A stretch of DNA of 59,967 nt from an uncultured Myxococcales bacterium (GCA_937910235.1 CALENB010000400.1:1-59967); one strand, 5' to 3'; shown: positions 35,891-45,277, numbered from the stretch's first letter. Notes: a model not told the origin generated them from the sequence alone. Numbers and translations: made by a program.

Positions 35891-37873
35891 TCAGCTCACC
35901 GCCAGCAGCAGCTTCTGCATGTGCTTGACCTCATCTCGCAGCGCCGCGGCTCTCTCAAACTCGAGTGACCGCGCCGCCGCCTTCATCTCGTCGCGCAGCC
36001 CTTCGATCCGGGCTTGCAGCTCCTTGAGGTCGGTGATGTGCATCACATCGGCCGCCTCCTGCTCGCCGCCGCCCTTCTGCAGCGTCTCGATCCCGGTGAT
36101 CGCTTTGCGAATCGACGTCGGCGTGATGCCGTGCGCGACGTTGTAGGCCGCCTGGATCTCACGGCGCCGATCCGTCTCGTCCATCGCCGATCGCATCGAG
36201 CCGGTGATGCGGTCTGCGTACAAGATGACGCGCCCCTCCAGGTTGCGAGACGCCCGGCCGATCGTCTGCACCAGCGACCGATGCGAGCGCAAAAAGCCCT
36301 CTTTGTCGGCGTCCAAGATGCCTACCAGCGAGACCTCGGGCAGATCGAGCCCCTCGCGCAGCAGGTTGATCCCGACCAGCACGTCAAAATCACCGGCCCG
36401 CAGTCCACGCAGCAGCTCGATGCGCTCCAGGGTCTCGATGTCGCTGTGCATGTAGCGCACACGCACTCCCAGATCGGCGTAGTACTCGGTCAGGTTCTCG
36501 GCCATGCGCTTCGTCAACGTCGTGATCAACACGCGTTCGTGGCGCTCGACGCGCAGCCTGATCTCACCGAGCAGGTCGTCGATCTGTGTGCCCACCGGCC
36601 GCAACTCGATGACCGGATCGAGCAGCCCCGTCGGCCGCACCACCTGCTCGATGATCTCGCCCTCCGTCTGCTCCAACTCCCAGTTTCCCGGCGTCGCGGA
36701 CACATAGATCGACTGCCCGATGCGCGCCCGGAACTCGTCGAACATCAGGGGCCGGTTATCCATGGCGCTCGGCAAGCGAAAGCCAAACTGCACGAGGTTC
36801 TGCTTGCGTGACCGATCGCCGCGATACATGGCCCCGACCTGCGGCATCATGACGTGCGACTCATCGACGACGAGCAAAAAATCCTTGGGAAAGTAGTCGA
36901 TCAGCGTCGGTGGCGGCTCACCGGCGTCGCGGCCGGTCAGGTGGCGCGAGTAGTTCTCGATGCCCTTGCAGAAGCTGCGGCTCTGCAGCTCCTCCAGATC
37001 GAACATCGTCCGCTGCTCGAGGCGCTGCCGCTCCACCAGCTTGCCCTCCTCCGTGAGCTCCTGCAGCCGATCGCGCAGCTCCATCGCGATGGTCCCGCGC
37101 GCGCGGGCCACGGTCTCCGCAGAGGTCACGAAGTGGCTGTTCGGGTAGATGTGAACACTCTCCACCGACGCGTCAGATCGACCTCGCAGCGGGTCGATAC
37201 GGTCGATCGCCTCGATCTCGTCACCCCACATGGAGATGCGGTAAGCGTAGTCGTCGGCGGCGGCCGGCTGCACCTCGATCACGTCGCCACGGGCGCGAAA
37301 GTGGCCACGACTCAGATCCATGTCGCTGCGTTCATACTGAATGTCGACGAGGGCGCGCAGCAGATCGCGGCGGCCGATCTGCTGACCCACCGCGAGCGGT
37401 AGCCGCATGTCGACGTAGTCCATGGGCGCGCCGAGGCCGTAGATGCAGCTGACGGAGGCGACGATGATCACATCCCGTCGCTCGAGCAGCCCGAACGTCG
37501 CGGCGTGGCGCATCCGGTCGATCTCTTCGTTGATCAGCGAGTCTTTTTCGATGTAGGTGTCGCTCGACGCGATGTAGGCCTCAGGCTGATAGTAGTCGTA
37601 ATAACTAACGAAATACTCGACGGCGTTGTTGGGAAAGAAGCTCTTGAACTCGGCGTGCAGCTGCGCCGCGAGCGTCTTGTTCGGCGCCAGCACGAGCGTT
37701 GGCCGCTGGGTCTGCATGATGACGTTGGCGATCGTGAAGGTTTTGCCCGATCCGGTGACCCCCAACAGCACCTGGCTCTCTTTTCCAGCCGCCAACCCCG
37801 CAACGATCTCCGCGATCGCCGCCGGCTGGTCGCCGCTGGGGGTGAATGGGGAGACCAACTCAAAACCGCTCAT
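35891..37873 (-). CDS. uvrB: Excinuclease ABC subunit B
   Basis: 660 residues from ATG 37873 (AGGAGT upstream); the frame is open a further 136 codons without family homology. [17 protein letters not shown], Walker A GVTGSGKT at 38-45, the beta-hairpin [11 protein letters not shown] that inserts next to the lesion, helicase motif DEVRRR-type DESHVMMPQ, and the C-terminal UVR domain ([25 protein letters not shown]) that binds UvrC. Verifies damage in nucleotide-excision repair. Single gene with its own promoter. Confidence 0.98.
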   Translation of the reverse strand: MSGFELVSPFTPSGDQPAAIAEIVAGLAAGKESQVLLGVTGSGKTFTIANVIMQTQRPTLVLAPNKTLAAQLHAEFKSFFPNNAVEYFVSYYDYYQPEAYIASSDTYIEKDSLINEEIDRMRHAATFGLLERRDVIIVASVSCIYGLGAPMDYVDMRLPLAVGQQIGRRDLLRALVDIQYERSDMDLSRGHFRARGDVIEVQPAAADDYAYRISMWGDEIEAIDRIDPLRGRSDASVESVHIYPNSHFVTSAETVARARGTIAMELRDRLQELTEEGKLVERQRLEQRTMFDLEELQSRSFCKGIENYSRHLTGRDAGEPPPTLIDYFPKDFLLVVDESHVMMPQVGAMYRGDRSRKQNLVQFGFRLPSAMDNRPLMFDEFRARIGQSIYVSATPGNWELEQTEGEIIEQVVRPTGLLDPVIELRPVGTQIDDLLGEIRLRVERHERVLITTLTKRMAENLTEYYADLGVRVRYMHSDIETLERIELLRGLRAGDFDVLVGINLLREGLDLPEVSLVGILDADKEGFLRSHRSLVQTIGRASRNLEGRVILYADRITGSMRSAMDETDRRREIQAAYNVAHGITPTSIRKAITGIETLQKGGGEQEAADVMHITDLKELQARIEGLRDEMKAAARSLEFERAAALRDEVKHMQKLLLAVS

Positions 37874-37933
37874 AAACAAACTCCTTTGGGGCGGTAGGCC
37901 TCGCAGTGGGACGAATGCGGAGGCGCGGAGGTC

Positions 37934-37963
37934 GGTATAGCCGCGTTGCAAGCGCGCTGACCA
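37934..37963 (-). promoter_or_regulatory. Candidate uvrB promoter
   Basis: Read on the minus strand: -35 TGGTCA (37958-37963), 18-nt spacer, -10 TATACC (37934-37939), about 60 nt before the uvrB ATG. I see no SOS (LexA) box of the CTGT-N8-ACAG kind in this region. Confidence 0.45.
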
Positions 37964-37994
37964 GACCGCGTTTTTTTGTCGATGCACAACAGAG

Positions 37995-38023
37995 TTGACC
38001 GTTGCGCGCTCCCTGCCTAGTCT
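37995..38023 (+). promoter_or_regulatory. Candidate promoter for the 63-residue lipoprotein
   Basis: TTGACC (37995-38000), 17-nt spacer, TAGTCT (38018-38023), about 90 nt before the ATG at 38112. Shares its -10 hexamer with the candidate promoter at 25477-25504. Confidence 0.45.
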
Positions 38024-38111
38024 GCCGCGTCCAACTGCTCGTGTTGTCACAGTAGCCGTCAGGTAGGGGCTTGGCGGCGATGGTGAGCGGGCAGTAAGGG
38101 GAGATAGACGG

Positions 38112-38303
38112 ATGCGCCGCCTTTTGCAGCGGGTCGCTCCGTGGTTCGGCTTCGTCAGCGCGTTGATCTTGCTCGTCGGCTGTTCCAGTCGTGTCGAGTC
38201 GGCCAGCGCCCCGATCAAGCCGCCACCGCGGGTCAACTCAGCACCAGGGGTCGCTCCGCCAATTACCGCCACAACGACCACACGGATGGTTCCAGGCGGT
38301 TAG
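38112..38303 (+). CDS. Very small lipoprotein
   Basis: 63 residues. [24 protein letters not shown] is a complete lipoprotein signal with lipobox LVGC; the mature part is only about 40 residues, Pro/Thr/Ala-rich. ATG 38112 follows GGGGAG. It precedes the next lipoprotein by 30 nt, so both probably share a transcript. Function unknown; may be an entericidin-like anchor or spacer peptide. Confidence 0.6.
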   Translation: MRRLLQRVAPWFGFVSALILLVGCSSRVESASAPIKPPPRVNSAPGVAPPITATTTTRMVPGG

Positions 38304-38333
38304 CGGCACCAGTGGTGCCACGGGAGATACAAT

Positions 38334-38969
38334 ATGTCGCGCAACGTTTTCGGGCGGATCACCGCCATCGCAGCGGTCGCGGTCGCGCTCTCGCTGACCG
38401 GTTGTGGCAAGAAGGCTGACAAGAAAGCCGCACCTGCCAAAGCCGAAGCAAAGAAGGGTGACGAGAAGGCTGGAGAGAAGAAGGCTGACGAGGCCGCCAA
38501 GCCGGAAGAGGCCAAGGCCGCCGAGGCTGCAGCGCCGGGTGCTGCTGGTGAGAACGTCGTCAAGGCTCAGGCCCTCGTCGACAAGATGGCCGGCAAGATG
38601 GAAGAGATGCTGAAAGAGGTCGAAGGCGCCGGTGGCGACCAGGCCAAAATCAAGGAGATCGGCGAGAAGTTCAAGACGTTCGCCGAGTCCAACAAGACCG
38701 AAGGCGAGGCCCTGAACAAGGCCCTCTCGCCCGAAGAGAAGAAGGTTGTGGACGGTTACGCCCGCAAGAAGATGGCGCCGCTCATGGGTAAGTTCATGGC
38801 CGTCATGATGAAGAACCGCCCAGCACCGGGTGCTGCTGCGCCTGGCGCCGCCGCTGCTCCTGCTGGCGCCGCTCCGGCCGCTGCTGCTCCGGCCGCCGCT
38901 GCTCCGGCAGCTGGTGCTCCGGCCGCTGCGGCCGCCAAGCCTGCTGAGGCCGCGCCCGCCGCTCACTAA
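38334..38969 (+). CDS. Lys/Ala-rich lipoprotein
   Basis: 211 residues; signal ends SLTGC after MSRNVFGRITAIAAVAVAL. The mature part starts with a Lys/Ala/Glu-rich stretch (KKADKKAAPAKAEAKK) of probable helical linker type, then a compact helical segment (LVDKMAGKMEEMLKEVEGAGGDQAKIKEIGEKFKTF), and ends with a ~45-residue Ala/Pro repeat. ATG 38334 has GGGAG upstream. Ends at an excellent terminator. Confidence 0.72.
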   Translation: MSRNVFGRITAIAAVAVALSLTGCGKKADKKAAPAKAEAKKGDEKAGEKKADEAAKPEEAKAAEAAAPGAAGENVVKAQALVDKMAGKMEEMLKEVEGAGGDQAKIKEIGEKFKTFAESNKTEGEALNKALSPEEKKVVDGYARKKMAPLMGKFMAVMMKNRPAPGAAAPGAAAAPAGAAPAAAAPAAAAPAAGAPAAAAAKPAEAAPAAH

Positions 38970-38995
38970 GCGTGCGCTGGTAAGCGAAACAGTTG

Positions 38996-39042
38996 GCGCG
39001 CGGCGCGGTCGAGACACTCGGCCGCGTCGCGCGCTTCGTTTT
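38996..39042 (+). terminator. Strong intrinsic terminator
   Basis: 18-bp hairpin (38996-39013 with 39017-39034, two G-U pairs, 3-nt loop), then TTCGTTTT. The same TTCGTTTT tail follows the terminator at 54959-54998. Ends the two-lipoprotein transcript; the next gene is 160 nt on. Confidence 0.85.
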
Positions 39043-39208
39043 GCGGCCCTGCGCTTCGCCCCGCTTCGTGTTGCAGACCCCCATTGGAGTGGGCGTCGGT
39101 TGGCCGCAGCGGCGCCCCCCGGCGTCGAGCGCGTCGGCATTGACACCACCTAGCCGTCGGGGCTATCGCCTTGGTCGCTCACACGGATCGCATTCGGGAG
39201 ACACGCGC

Positions 39209-39907
39209 ATGAACAAAGTCTTTGCCAACGCAGTGGAAGCCATCTTTGATGTCGGCGACGGCGCAACGATCCTCAGCACTGGATTTGGCCTGTGCGGCAA
39301 CCCGGAGAACCTGATCGCCGCGCTGAACGCGAAGGGCGTCAGCGGCTTGACCGTGATCTCCAACAACGCGGGTGTCACCAACGACGGCCTCGGCGTGCTG
39401 CTCCAGAGCCGCCAGGTCAAGAAGATGATCTCCAGCTATGTCGGCGAGAACAAGGAGTTCGAGCGCCAGTTCTTGGGCGGCGAGCTCGAGGTTGAACTCA
39501 ACCCGCAGGGCACACTGGCGGAGCGAATCCGCGCCGGTGGGGCCGGAATCCCGGCGTTTTACACGCCGACCGGCTACGGCACGCTCGTGAGCGAGGGCAA
39601 GGAGACGCGGGATTTCGACGGCCGCCCCTGTGTCCTCGAGACGGCCCTGACGGGGGATTTCGCCTTCATCAAGGCCTGGAAGGGCGACACGTGGGGCAAC
39701 CTCGTCTACCGCAAGACCGCACGTAACTTCGCGCCGATGATGGCGGCCGCCGGCAAGATCACGATCGTCGAGGTCGAGGAGCTGGTACAGCCTGGCGAGC
39801 TCGACCCGGACGCGATCCACACGCCGGGCATCTACGTGCAGCGCATCTTCCAGGGCGCTGACTACCGAAAGCCGATCGAGCAACGCACGACGCGGCCGAG
39901 GAGCTGA
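39209..39907 (+). CDS. scoA: 3-oxoacid CoA-transferase subunit A
   Basis: 232 residues from ATG 39209 (GGGAG site); the open frame reaches 38993 through the terminator and is not used. Family marks: [27 protein letters not shown] with [17 protein letters not shown], and [22 protein letters not shown]. Pairs with ScoB (11159-11818) to form the heteromeric enzyme. Almost always these subunits are adjacent; here they are 27 kb apart on opposite strands. The next gene, an amidohydrolase, starts 3 nt after the stop. Confidence 0.95.
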   Translation: MNKVFANAVEAIFDVGDGATILSTGFGLCGNPENLIAALNAKGVSGLTVISNNAGVTNDGLGVLLQSRQVKKMISSYVGENKEFERQFLGGELEVELNPQGTLAERIRAGGAGIPAFYTPTGYGTLVSEGKETRDFDGRPCVLETALTGDFAFIKAWKGDTWGNLVYRKTARNFAPMMAAAGKITIVEVEELVQPGELDPDAIHTPGIYVQRIFQGADYRKPIEQRTTRPRS

Positions 39908-39910
39908 GCC

Positions 39911-41128
39911 GTGTGCACACGTGCGCCACATGGCGCGATGCAGCTCGTGCTGCTCGCCGTGGGCCTCTGGTTTACGGCCTGCCAGTCCCCCGCCACATCA
40001 GCCACGTCTGCGCCTGCGCCGGCGGCTAGCGCCACGCTGTCAGCCCCAGTCTCCGGCGCGATCGCCAAGGCACCGCCGTGGTCACGGCCTGGCTACGTGC
40101 GTCCCAAAATCATTGATTTCCATGGTCACCTGAGCATCTACGGCGTCGACGCCATCGCGACGATCCTCGACGACAACGGCATCGATCAGATCGTCAACCT
40201 GTCGGGCGGCAGCGGCCGTGGTGGCGGTCGGTCGTGGATCTTGAGCCGCGTGCTGTCGGAGCGCTTCGGCGGCCGCGTTCTGAACGCGATGAACGTGGAT
40301 TGGCGGGGCTTTGGTCAGCAAGGCTGGGCGGAGCGAGAGGTCGCGAACTTGCGCACGGCGGTGCGTGACCAGGGATTTGTCGCCTTGAAGATCAGCAAGG
40401 CCCTCGGCCTCGGTGTGGAGGCACCGGACGGCAAGCTGGTGATGCCCGACGACCCGCGCCTCCGCCCGCTGTGGGGCGAGGCGGCTCGACTCGGGGTGCC
40501 CGTGTGTATCCACGTCGCAGATCCCAAAGCGTTTTGGGCCAAGCCGGACGCGAGCAATGAGCGCTACGCCGAGCTGTCTGCCCATCCAAGCTGGACGTAT
40601 TTCGGCAAGGCTGGCGTCGCCTCGTGGACCGCGCTGCTCGACGCGAGCGAGCGCTTGTTTCAGCAAAACCCCAAGACCACGTTTGTGGCGGTGCATTTTG
40701 GCAACGCCGCGGAGGAGCTCGATCGGGTCGACCGCATGTTGACCCGACTGCCCAACGTCTGGATCGATGTGTCCGCGCGCGTCGGCGAGTTTGGTCGCCA
40801 CGCGGCCGAAAAAGTGCGCGCGTTTTTTGTGCGGCACCAAGATCGCGTGCTGTTTGGCACCGACATTGGCATCAGCGATTCGTACCTCATGCTTGGCTCC
40901 AACGGCGAGCAGCAGCCGACGATGGCGGATGTTCGACCCTTCTACGAGGCCCATTTTCGGTACTTTGAGGGCAGCGATCGCCAAATCGCGCACCCGAGCC
41001 CGATCCAAGGCACGTGGAAGGTGGACGCGATCGCCCTGCCCGATGGTGTGCTGAACAAGCTGTATCGCGACAACGCGCTGCGGCTTCTGGCCGCGGGTCG
41101 TCAGCGTCGCAGCCTCATGGTGCGCTAG
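39911..41128 (+). CDS. Lipoprotein amidohydrolase (amidohydrolase-2 type)
   Basis: 405 residues from GTG 39911, GAGGAG 7 nt upstream. Signal with FTAC lipobox, Ala/Pro/Thr linker, then a TIM-barrel metal hydrolase: metal pair HGH in IIDFHGHLS, His in CIHVADPKAF, His in VHFGNAAEELD, and Asp in FGTDIGI. Resembles decarboxylase- or lactonase-like members of the amidohydrolase-2 group; substrate unknown. Lipid-anchored amidohydrolases are uncommon. Overlaps the following convergent gene by 14 bp. Confidence 0.88.
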   Translation: MCTRAPHGAMQLVLLAVGLWFTACQSPATSATSAPAPAASATLSAPVSGAIAKAPPWSRPGYVRPKIIDFHGHLSIYGVDAIATILDDNGIDQIVNLSGGSGRGGGRSWILSRVLSERFGGRVLNAMNVDWRGFGQQGWAEREVANLRTAVRDQGFVALKISKALGLGVEAPDGKLVMPDDPRLRPLWGEAARLGVPVCIHVADPKAFWAKPDASNERYAELSAHPSWTYFGKAGVASWTALLDASERLFQQNPKTTFVAVHFGNAAEELDRVDRMLTRLPNVWIDVSARVGEFGRHAAEKVRAFFVRHQDRVLFGTDIGISDSYLMLGSNGEQQPTMADVRPFYEAHFRYFEGSDRQIAHPSPIQGTWKVDAIALPDGVLNKLYRDNALRLLAAGRQRRSLMVR

Positions 41129-41864
41129 GCGCGCTCGGCGCGGGCTGCGCTGGAACCGCGCTGTCGCCTTCGCCCACTGCGGCTGCCGCACCCCTTGCGT
41201 CGCCGTGTGCGGCCGGCGTGGCGGCTCGCAGCAACAACCACACGCTGTCGCGCTCGCGCCGGATCCGCTGCCGGTCGAACTCCCCGGGTCCGTCGAAGGT
41301 CGGATGTTCGGTCACCAGGGCGTTCAGGTTCTTGTGCAGGTCCTTCAGCACATCCACGCCGAGTCCACGCCGCGCGACGCTGCCTGCGCCGTCTGAGATC
41401 AGGATCCAGCGCAGGTACGCCAGCGCGAAGTGCGTCTCCGGTGTCTTCGGCGCGTGTTTCACCATGCGGTCGACGAGATCCCTGATCTGCTGGAACTGCT
41501 CGCCGAGCACACCGGCTTGCACCGAATGATAGATCGCGGCGATGGCCGTCTTCCGGGCGCCGCTCGCCGCCTGCAACGTCGCGTCATCCCAGCTGACCGC
41601 CACACTCAACAGCATGCGGGCAGCCGGCTTGCGGCCCTCCAGACTCACCAGCGCATCATGCAACGCCGCGAGCACGCCAGCGCCGTCGGCCGGGGCCTGC
41701 ATCAGCACGAGGCCCGGCGGTGGCTGCGTCACCGCGACGGATTGCCACGGTGATGACGGCGCTGCCGCGTGGCGACAGCCCGGGATCGCGACCAGACAAG
41801 CGCCGAGCACCCAGCCCAGCCACTGAGAGGGGAAGCGGAGGCCTCGCTGTGCAATCCCTATCAC
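41115..41864 (-). CDS. Putative lipoprotein
   Basis: 249 residues. GTG 41864 overlaps the folK stop (GTGA) and has GGAG upstream, so translation is coupled. Signal ends AIPGC. The mature part is helical, with KTPETHFALAYLRWIL and VDVLKDLHKNLNAL segments, and an Ala-rich tail; no domain recognised. The last 14 bp overlap the convergent amidohydrolase gene. Confidence 0.7.
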   Translation of the reverse strand: MIGIAQRGLRFPSQWLGWVLGACLVAIPGCRHAAAPSSPWQSVAVTQPPPGLVLMQAPADGAGVLAALHDALVSLEGRKPAARMLLSVAVSWDDATLQAASGARKTAIAAIYHSVQAGVLGEQFQQIRDLVDRMVKHAPKTPETHFALAYLRWILISDGAGSVARRGLGVDVLKDLHKNLNALVTEHPTFDGPGEFDRQRIRRERDSVWLLLRAATPAAHGDARGAAAAVGEGDSAVPAQPAPSAPSAP

Positions 41865-42358
41865 GTGGGCTCCTTCGGCAGCGTTCGCTCCGCTGGCGCA
41901 AGCGCGTGCAGCAACGCCGCTGCGGATCGTCCCGACCGCGGCTCAATCCACTGCGGCAGCAGCTCGAGCAATGGCACCAGCACAAAGTCACGATCGGCGA
42001 TTCGCGGATGGGGCAGGGTCAACGTCGGCTCCTCGCGGCGCAGCTGGCCAACGGCGAGTAGATCTAGGTCGAGCGCTCTGCTGCCGTGGTGGCCCTCTCG
42101 CGCGCGGTCACGACCAAACGCCGCCTCGATGGCGTGCAGCTGCGCCAACAGCGTCGCCGGGTCGGCGCTCGTATAGCCGAGCCCCACAGCGTTGGCAAAG
42201 CGTGGGCCGTTGGCCTGCTCGGCCGGGCGGGAGCGCCACACACGACTCAATCGCGGCCGCACTAAGCCAAGCTCCGCGACGACCGCACGCCAAGCCATCG
42301 GCAGCGTGCGGACCGGGTCTGCGACGTTGGCTCCGAGGGCGATCAAGGTGAGCTCCAT
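41861..42358 (-). CDS. folK: 2-amino-4-hydroxy-6-hydroxymethyldihydropteridine pyrophosphokinase
   Basis: 165 residues from ATG 42358 (an open-frame start at 42394 adds 12 residues outside the family). Starts MELTLIALGANVADP, with the diphosphokinase signature RALDLDLLAVG and HPRIADRDFVLVPLLEL. Transfers pyrophosphate from ATP to the pterin before dihydropteroate synthesis in folate production. First gene of a two-gene operon with the lipoprotein; divergent from the DsbA-like gene. Confidence 0.93.
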   Translation of the reverse strand: MELTLIALGANVADPVRTLPMAWRAVVAELGLVRPRLSRVWRSRPAEQANGPRFANAVGLGYTSADPATLLAQLHAIEAAFGRDRAREGHHGSRALDLDLLAVGQLRREEPTLTLPHPRIADRDFVLVPLLELLPQWIEPRSGRSAAALLHALAPAERTLPKEPT

Positions 42359-42388
42359 GCCGGGCAGCATGCACCACGCTTGCCGCCG

Positions 42389-42404
42389 TGGCACGTGGGT
42401 CGCA
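42389..42404 (+). promoter_or_regulatory. Near-consensus sigma54 promoter
   Basis: TGGCACG at -24 and TCGCA at -12 place GG (42390-42391) and GC (42402-42403) exactly ten bases apart, the invariant sigma54 (RpoN) spacing. The predicted start is about 42414, some 28 nt before the GTG with its GAGGAGG site. An overlapping sigma70-type pair (TTGCCG and CATTAT, 17-nt spacer) is possible instead. Confidence 0.55.
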
Positions 42405-42441
42405 TTATCCCGTCCCCAACGCTGCGCGAGGAGGTGATTCG

Positions 42442-43557
42442 GTGAACCGTTATGACATGAGTTCGAGCACGCAACCCGCGATGGGCCACCACGGCGCGCT
42501 GGTCACGGCGCTCACGGCTGTGCTGCTCCTGTCGCTGGTCGGCTGCAAACACGCCGACTCGGCCAAGGCCGCCACCGTCGACACGACGTCGGCCGCGCCG
42601 CCGACGGCCAAGGGCGGCGCGACGACCACGAAGGTGGAGCCGGCCCCAGCCCCCAAAGCGCCAGCTTCTGCGCTGCCGAAGAACGTCGACACCAAAGGGT
42701 TGGATCCCGCCGAGGTGAAGATCCTCGCCCAGCTCCTGGACGATCAGTTCGATCCGTGTGGCAAGCCGCGCTCCTTCAAGCAGGCCGTCGTCGCCGGTGA
42801 TTGTGCGATGGCGACCCGCCTGGTGCGCTTCATCAGCCACAAGCTGCAGCAGGGCTATGGCAAACGAAAGATCCTCGCGCTGCTGCTGCGGGAGATCGAG
42901 CGACTCAACACGGTCGTCGAGTTGGATCTGGACGGCGCGCCACGCGCTGGGCCCGAGCACAGCAAGGTCAAGGTCGTCATCTTCTCCGACTTCCAGTGCC
43001 CCTTCTGCGGCAAGGCCTACAAACCGCTGAAAGAGCTGCAGACGCACTACAACGTCGCCGTCTACTACAAGCATTTTCCCCTGCGACAAGCCCACAAATA
43101 CGCGGAGGGCGCCGCGCGCGCCGCCTGGGCTGCCCAACAGCAGGGCAAGTTCTGGTCGATGCACGACACGCTGTTCGCCAACAACCACGCGCTCACCTGG
43201 ACCGACGTGCAGGGCTACGCCAAGAAGTTGGGCCTCGACATGAAGAAGTTCATCGCGGCGGTGAACAGCGACGCGTCCAAGGCCGCCGTCGAGCGCGACT
43301 ATCAGCAGGGGCGGGAAGCGCAGGTTGACGGTACGCCGACGTTCTTCGTCAACGGCCGCCGCGCCGAGACGCTGAAGCAACTTCAGGCCGCCGTGCGGGA
43401 GCATCTGAGCCTGACTGGCGAAAAGAGCCTGCCCAAGCCGCTCGAGCTCTCGGAGATGACGGCGCCAGAGACCCCGCAATCCGGCGAAGAAGCCGAGACC
43501 CCGCAACCCGGCGTCGCCCAGCCCGCCGCCGGTCAGCCAGCGGCACCGGTTCCGTAG
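42442..43557 (+). CDS. DsbA-like thioredoxin-fold lipoprotein
   Basis: 371 residues from GTG 42442, GAGGAGG 9 nt upstream. Lipobox LVGC; Thr/Ala/Pro/Lys linker; helical domain to about 155; then a DsbA/BdbD-like fold. KVVIFSDFQCPFCGKAYKPLKEL has the CPFC active site near residues 185-188, and DGTPTFFVNGRR carries the cis-Pro. Likely a periplasmic or outer-membrane-anchored oxidoreductase. Divergent from folK, behind a sigma54-like promoter. Confidence 0.88.
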   Translation: MNRYDMSSSTQPAMGHHGALVTALTAVLLLSLVGCKHADSAKAATVDTTSAAPPTAKGGATTTKVEPAPAPKAPASALPKNVDTKGLDPAEVKILAQLLDDQFDPCGKPRSFKQAVVAGDCAMATRLVRFISHKLQQGYGKRKILALLLREIERLNTVVELDLDGAPRAGPEHSKVKVVIFSDFQCPFCGKAYKPLKELQTHYNVAVYYKHFPLRQAHKYAEGAARAAWAAQQQGKFWSMHDTLFANNHALTWTDVQGYAKKLGLDMKKFIAAVNSDASKAAVERDYQQGREAQVDGTPTFFVNGRRAETLKQLQAAVREHLSLTGEKSLPKPLELSEMTAPETPQSGEEAETPQPGVAQPAAGQPAAPVP

Positions 43558-43690
43558 AGACGGCACCCCCCGTCGCCCCGCCGAGCCGCTTCAGAGCTGC
43601 GCTGCCGCCGGGTCGTGCAGCGATCGCGTCGCGGGTTCGACCGCCGATCCGGTCGCGCTCAGCGCCCACCCCGCTTCATTGGAGAGCCTC

Positions 43691-44572
43691 GTGCCCGAGT
43701 CCATGACCGGCTTCAGCGCCGCCCACGTCACCACCTGCGGCCTCGATGTGCGCGTCGAGATGCGCAGCGTCAATCACCGCCACCTCGATCTACGTTTCAA
43801 GCTGCCGCCGACCTTGACCGCGCTGCACGGTGAGCTCAACGCCCTCGTGCGGGCGCAGATCGACCGTGGTCACATCGACGTGATCGTCGTCATCGGGCGC
43901 GACGAGCAAGCCACACCTGACGTGCGCGTCGATCTACCGCTGGCGCGGGCGTGGCATCGCGCCCTCACCGAGGTCGCGGCCGGACTATCTCTGCCGGACG
44001 GGCCAGATCTGGCCCTGATCGTCGGCCAACCCGGTGTGCTCGTCGTCTCCCGGCCCGAGACCGAGCTCGCCCATGTGCAGCCAGCGGTGGTCGACGCCGT
44101 ACAGCAGGCCACGGCCGCGCTCGTCGCCAATCGTGCCCAAGAAGGCGCCGCGCTCACCGAAGATCTGGTCACACGGCTGGCCTCGTTGCGCACGCTGCTA
44201 GCGCAGCTCGAGGGGTTGGCCGCGACGATCGTCACCGTGCAGCGCGAGCGCCTGCACGACCGCGTCACGCGCGCCTTGGCGGAGACCGGTCACGACCTCG
44301 ATCCCGGACGCCTCGCGCAGGAGGTGGTGATGCTGAGCGACAAGTCCGACATCACCGAAGAGTTGGTCCGCCTGCGCGGTCATCTCGAGGCCACCGACAC
44401 CCTGCTGACCCAGGCGCGACCGGGCAAAAAGCTTGGTTTTCTAGCCCAGGAGATCTTGCGCGAGTTCAACACCATCGGCTCCAAGAGCGGCGCGCTCGCG
44501 ATCACCGAGCGTGTGGTGAGCGCCAAGGTCGAGCTCGAGAAGGTGCGCGAACAGGTGCTCAACCTCGCCTGA
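43691..44572 (+). CDS. yicC: YicC-family endoribonuclease-like protein
   Basis: 293 residues. GTG 43691 follows GGAG by 6 nt and gives PESMTGF, matching the family N-terminus. RSVNHRHLDLRFKLP and the end GKKLGFLAQEILREFNTIGSKS...ITERVVSAKVELEKVREQ are conserved. YicC proteins take part in RNA turnover; here it lies 36 nt before gmk, the usual gene pairing. Confidence 0.92.
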   Translation: MPESMTGFSAAHVTTCGLDVRVEMRSVNHRHLDLRFKLPPTLTALHGELNALVRAQIDRGHIDVIVVIGRDEQATPDVRVDLPLARAWHRALTEVAAGLSLPDGPDLALIVGQPGVLVVSRPETELAHVQPAVVDAVQQATAALVANRAQEGAALTEDLVTRLASLRTLLAQLEGLAATIVTVQRERLHDRVTRALAETGHDLDPGRLAQEVVMLSDKSDITEELVRLRGHLEATDTLLTQARPGKKLGFLAQEILREFNTIGSKSGALAITERVVSAKVELEKVREQVLNLA

Positions 44573-44608
44573 CCCCGTTCTTTCGAGATCTACGCATAGG
44601 AGTGTTTC

Positions 44609-45277
44609 ATGCAGCCGTCTGCCGTCCACAGTGGTCGATTGATCGTTTTTGTTGGCCCAGCCGGCGCGGGCAAAACGACCCTCGCACACCGCTTGATTTC
44701 GTCAGCGCCGCAGCGTCGGCGATTCTCCGTGAGTCACACAACCCGCAAGATTCGGCCTTCCGAGACCGATGGTGTGGACTACCACTTCATCGACCGCCCT
44801 GCGTTTGAGGCGTTGATCCGGGCCGATGCGTTCCTGGAGTGGGCGTTGGTGCACGACAACTACTACGGCACCTCTCGCACCGAGGTCGAACGTGATCTGG
44901 CCGCTGGGCGGGACGTGTTTTTTGACATCGACATCCAAGGCGCGCTCAACCTGCACCGCCAGCTGGGCGACAAGACGGTCCTCGTGTTCATCGTGCCACC
45001 GAGCTGGGCGGTGCTCGTGGCCCGCCTCGAAGGCCGCGGGTCGGAGACCGACGCGACGCTGCGCCGGCGGCTGCGCACCGCCCGAACGGAGCTGAACGCC
45101 CTGCGCGAGAGCCCACTGCCGTGGCTGGTGATCATCAACGATAAGCTCGCCCCGGCCCAACAAGACCTGGAGCGCCTGCTGACGTCAGCGCACCCCGGCA
45201 CGCCCGATCGTGCCGACCTCGTAGCCCAGATGTGTGCCGCCGCCGCCGCCGATCCGCGTGCTGAAGCGCCAACCTAG
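44609..45277 (+). CDS. gmk: Guanylate kinase
   Basis: 222 residues. P-loop GPAGAGKT at 16-23 (Ala in place of the common Ser), TTRKIRPSETDGVDYHFID, and DIDIQGALNLH. Phosphorylates GMP to GDP. It follows yicC by 36 nt with its own GGAG site. The C-terminal 25 residues are an Ala/Pro-rich extension. Confidence 0.96.
   Translation: MQPSAVHSGRLIVFVGPAGAGKTTLAHRLISSAPQRRRFSVSHTTRKIRPSETDGVDYHFIDRPAFEALIRADAFLEWALVHDNYYGTSRTEVERDLAAGRDVFFDIDIQGALNLHRQLGDKTVLVFIVPPSWAVLVARLEGRGSETDATLRRRLRTARTELNALRESPLPWLVIINDKLAPAQQDLERLLTSAHPGTPDRADLVAQMCAAAAADPRAEAPT

Noticed and set aside
37874-38111. LexA box upstream of uvrB
   Set aside because: No CTGT-N8-ACAG or related dyad seen.
38993-39208. N-terminal extension of scoA
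   Set aside because: Would read through a strong terminator; family N-terminus begins at ATG 39209.
40082-41191. 369-residue minus-strand frame over the amidohydrolase
   Set aside because: Shadow; the plus-strand gene has signal peptide, metal ligands and a ribosome site.
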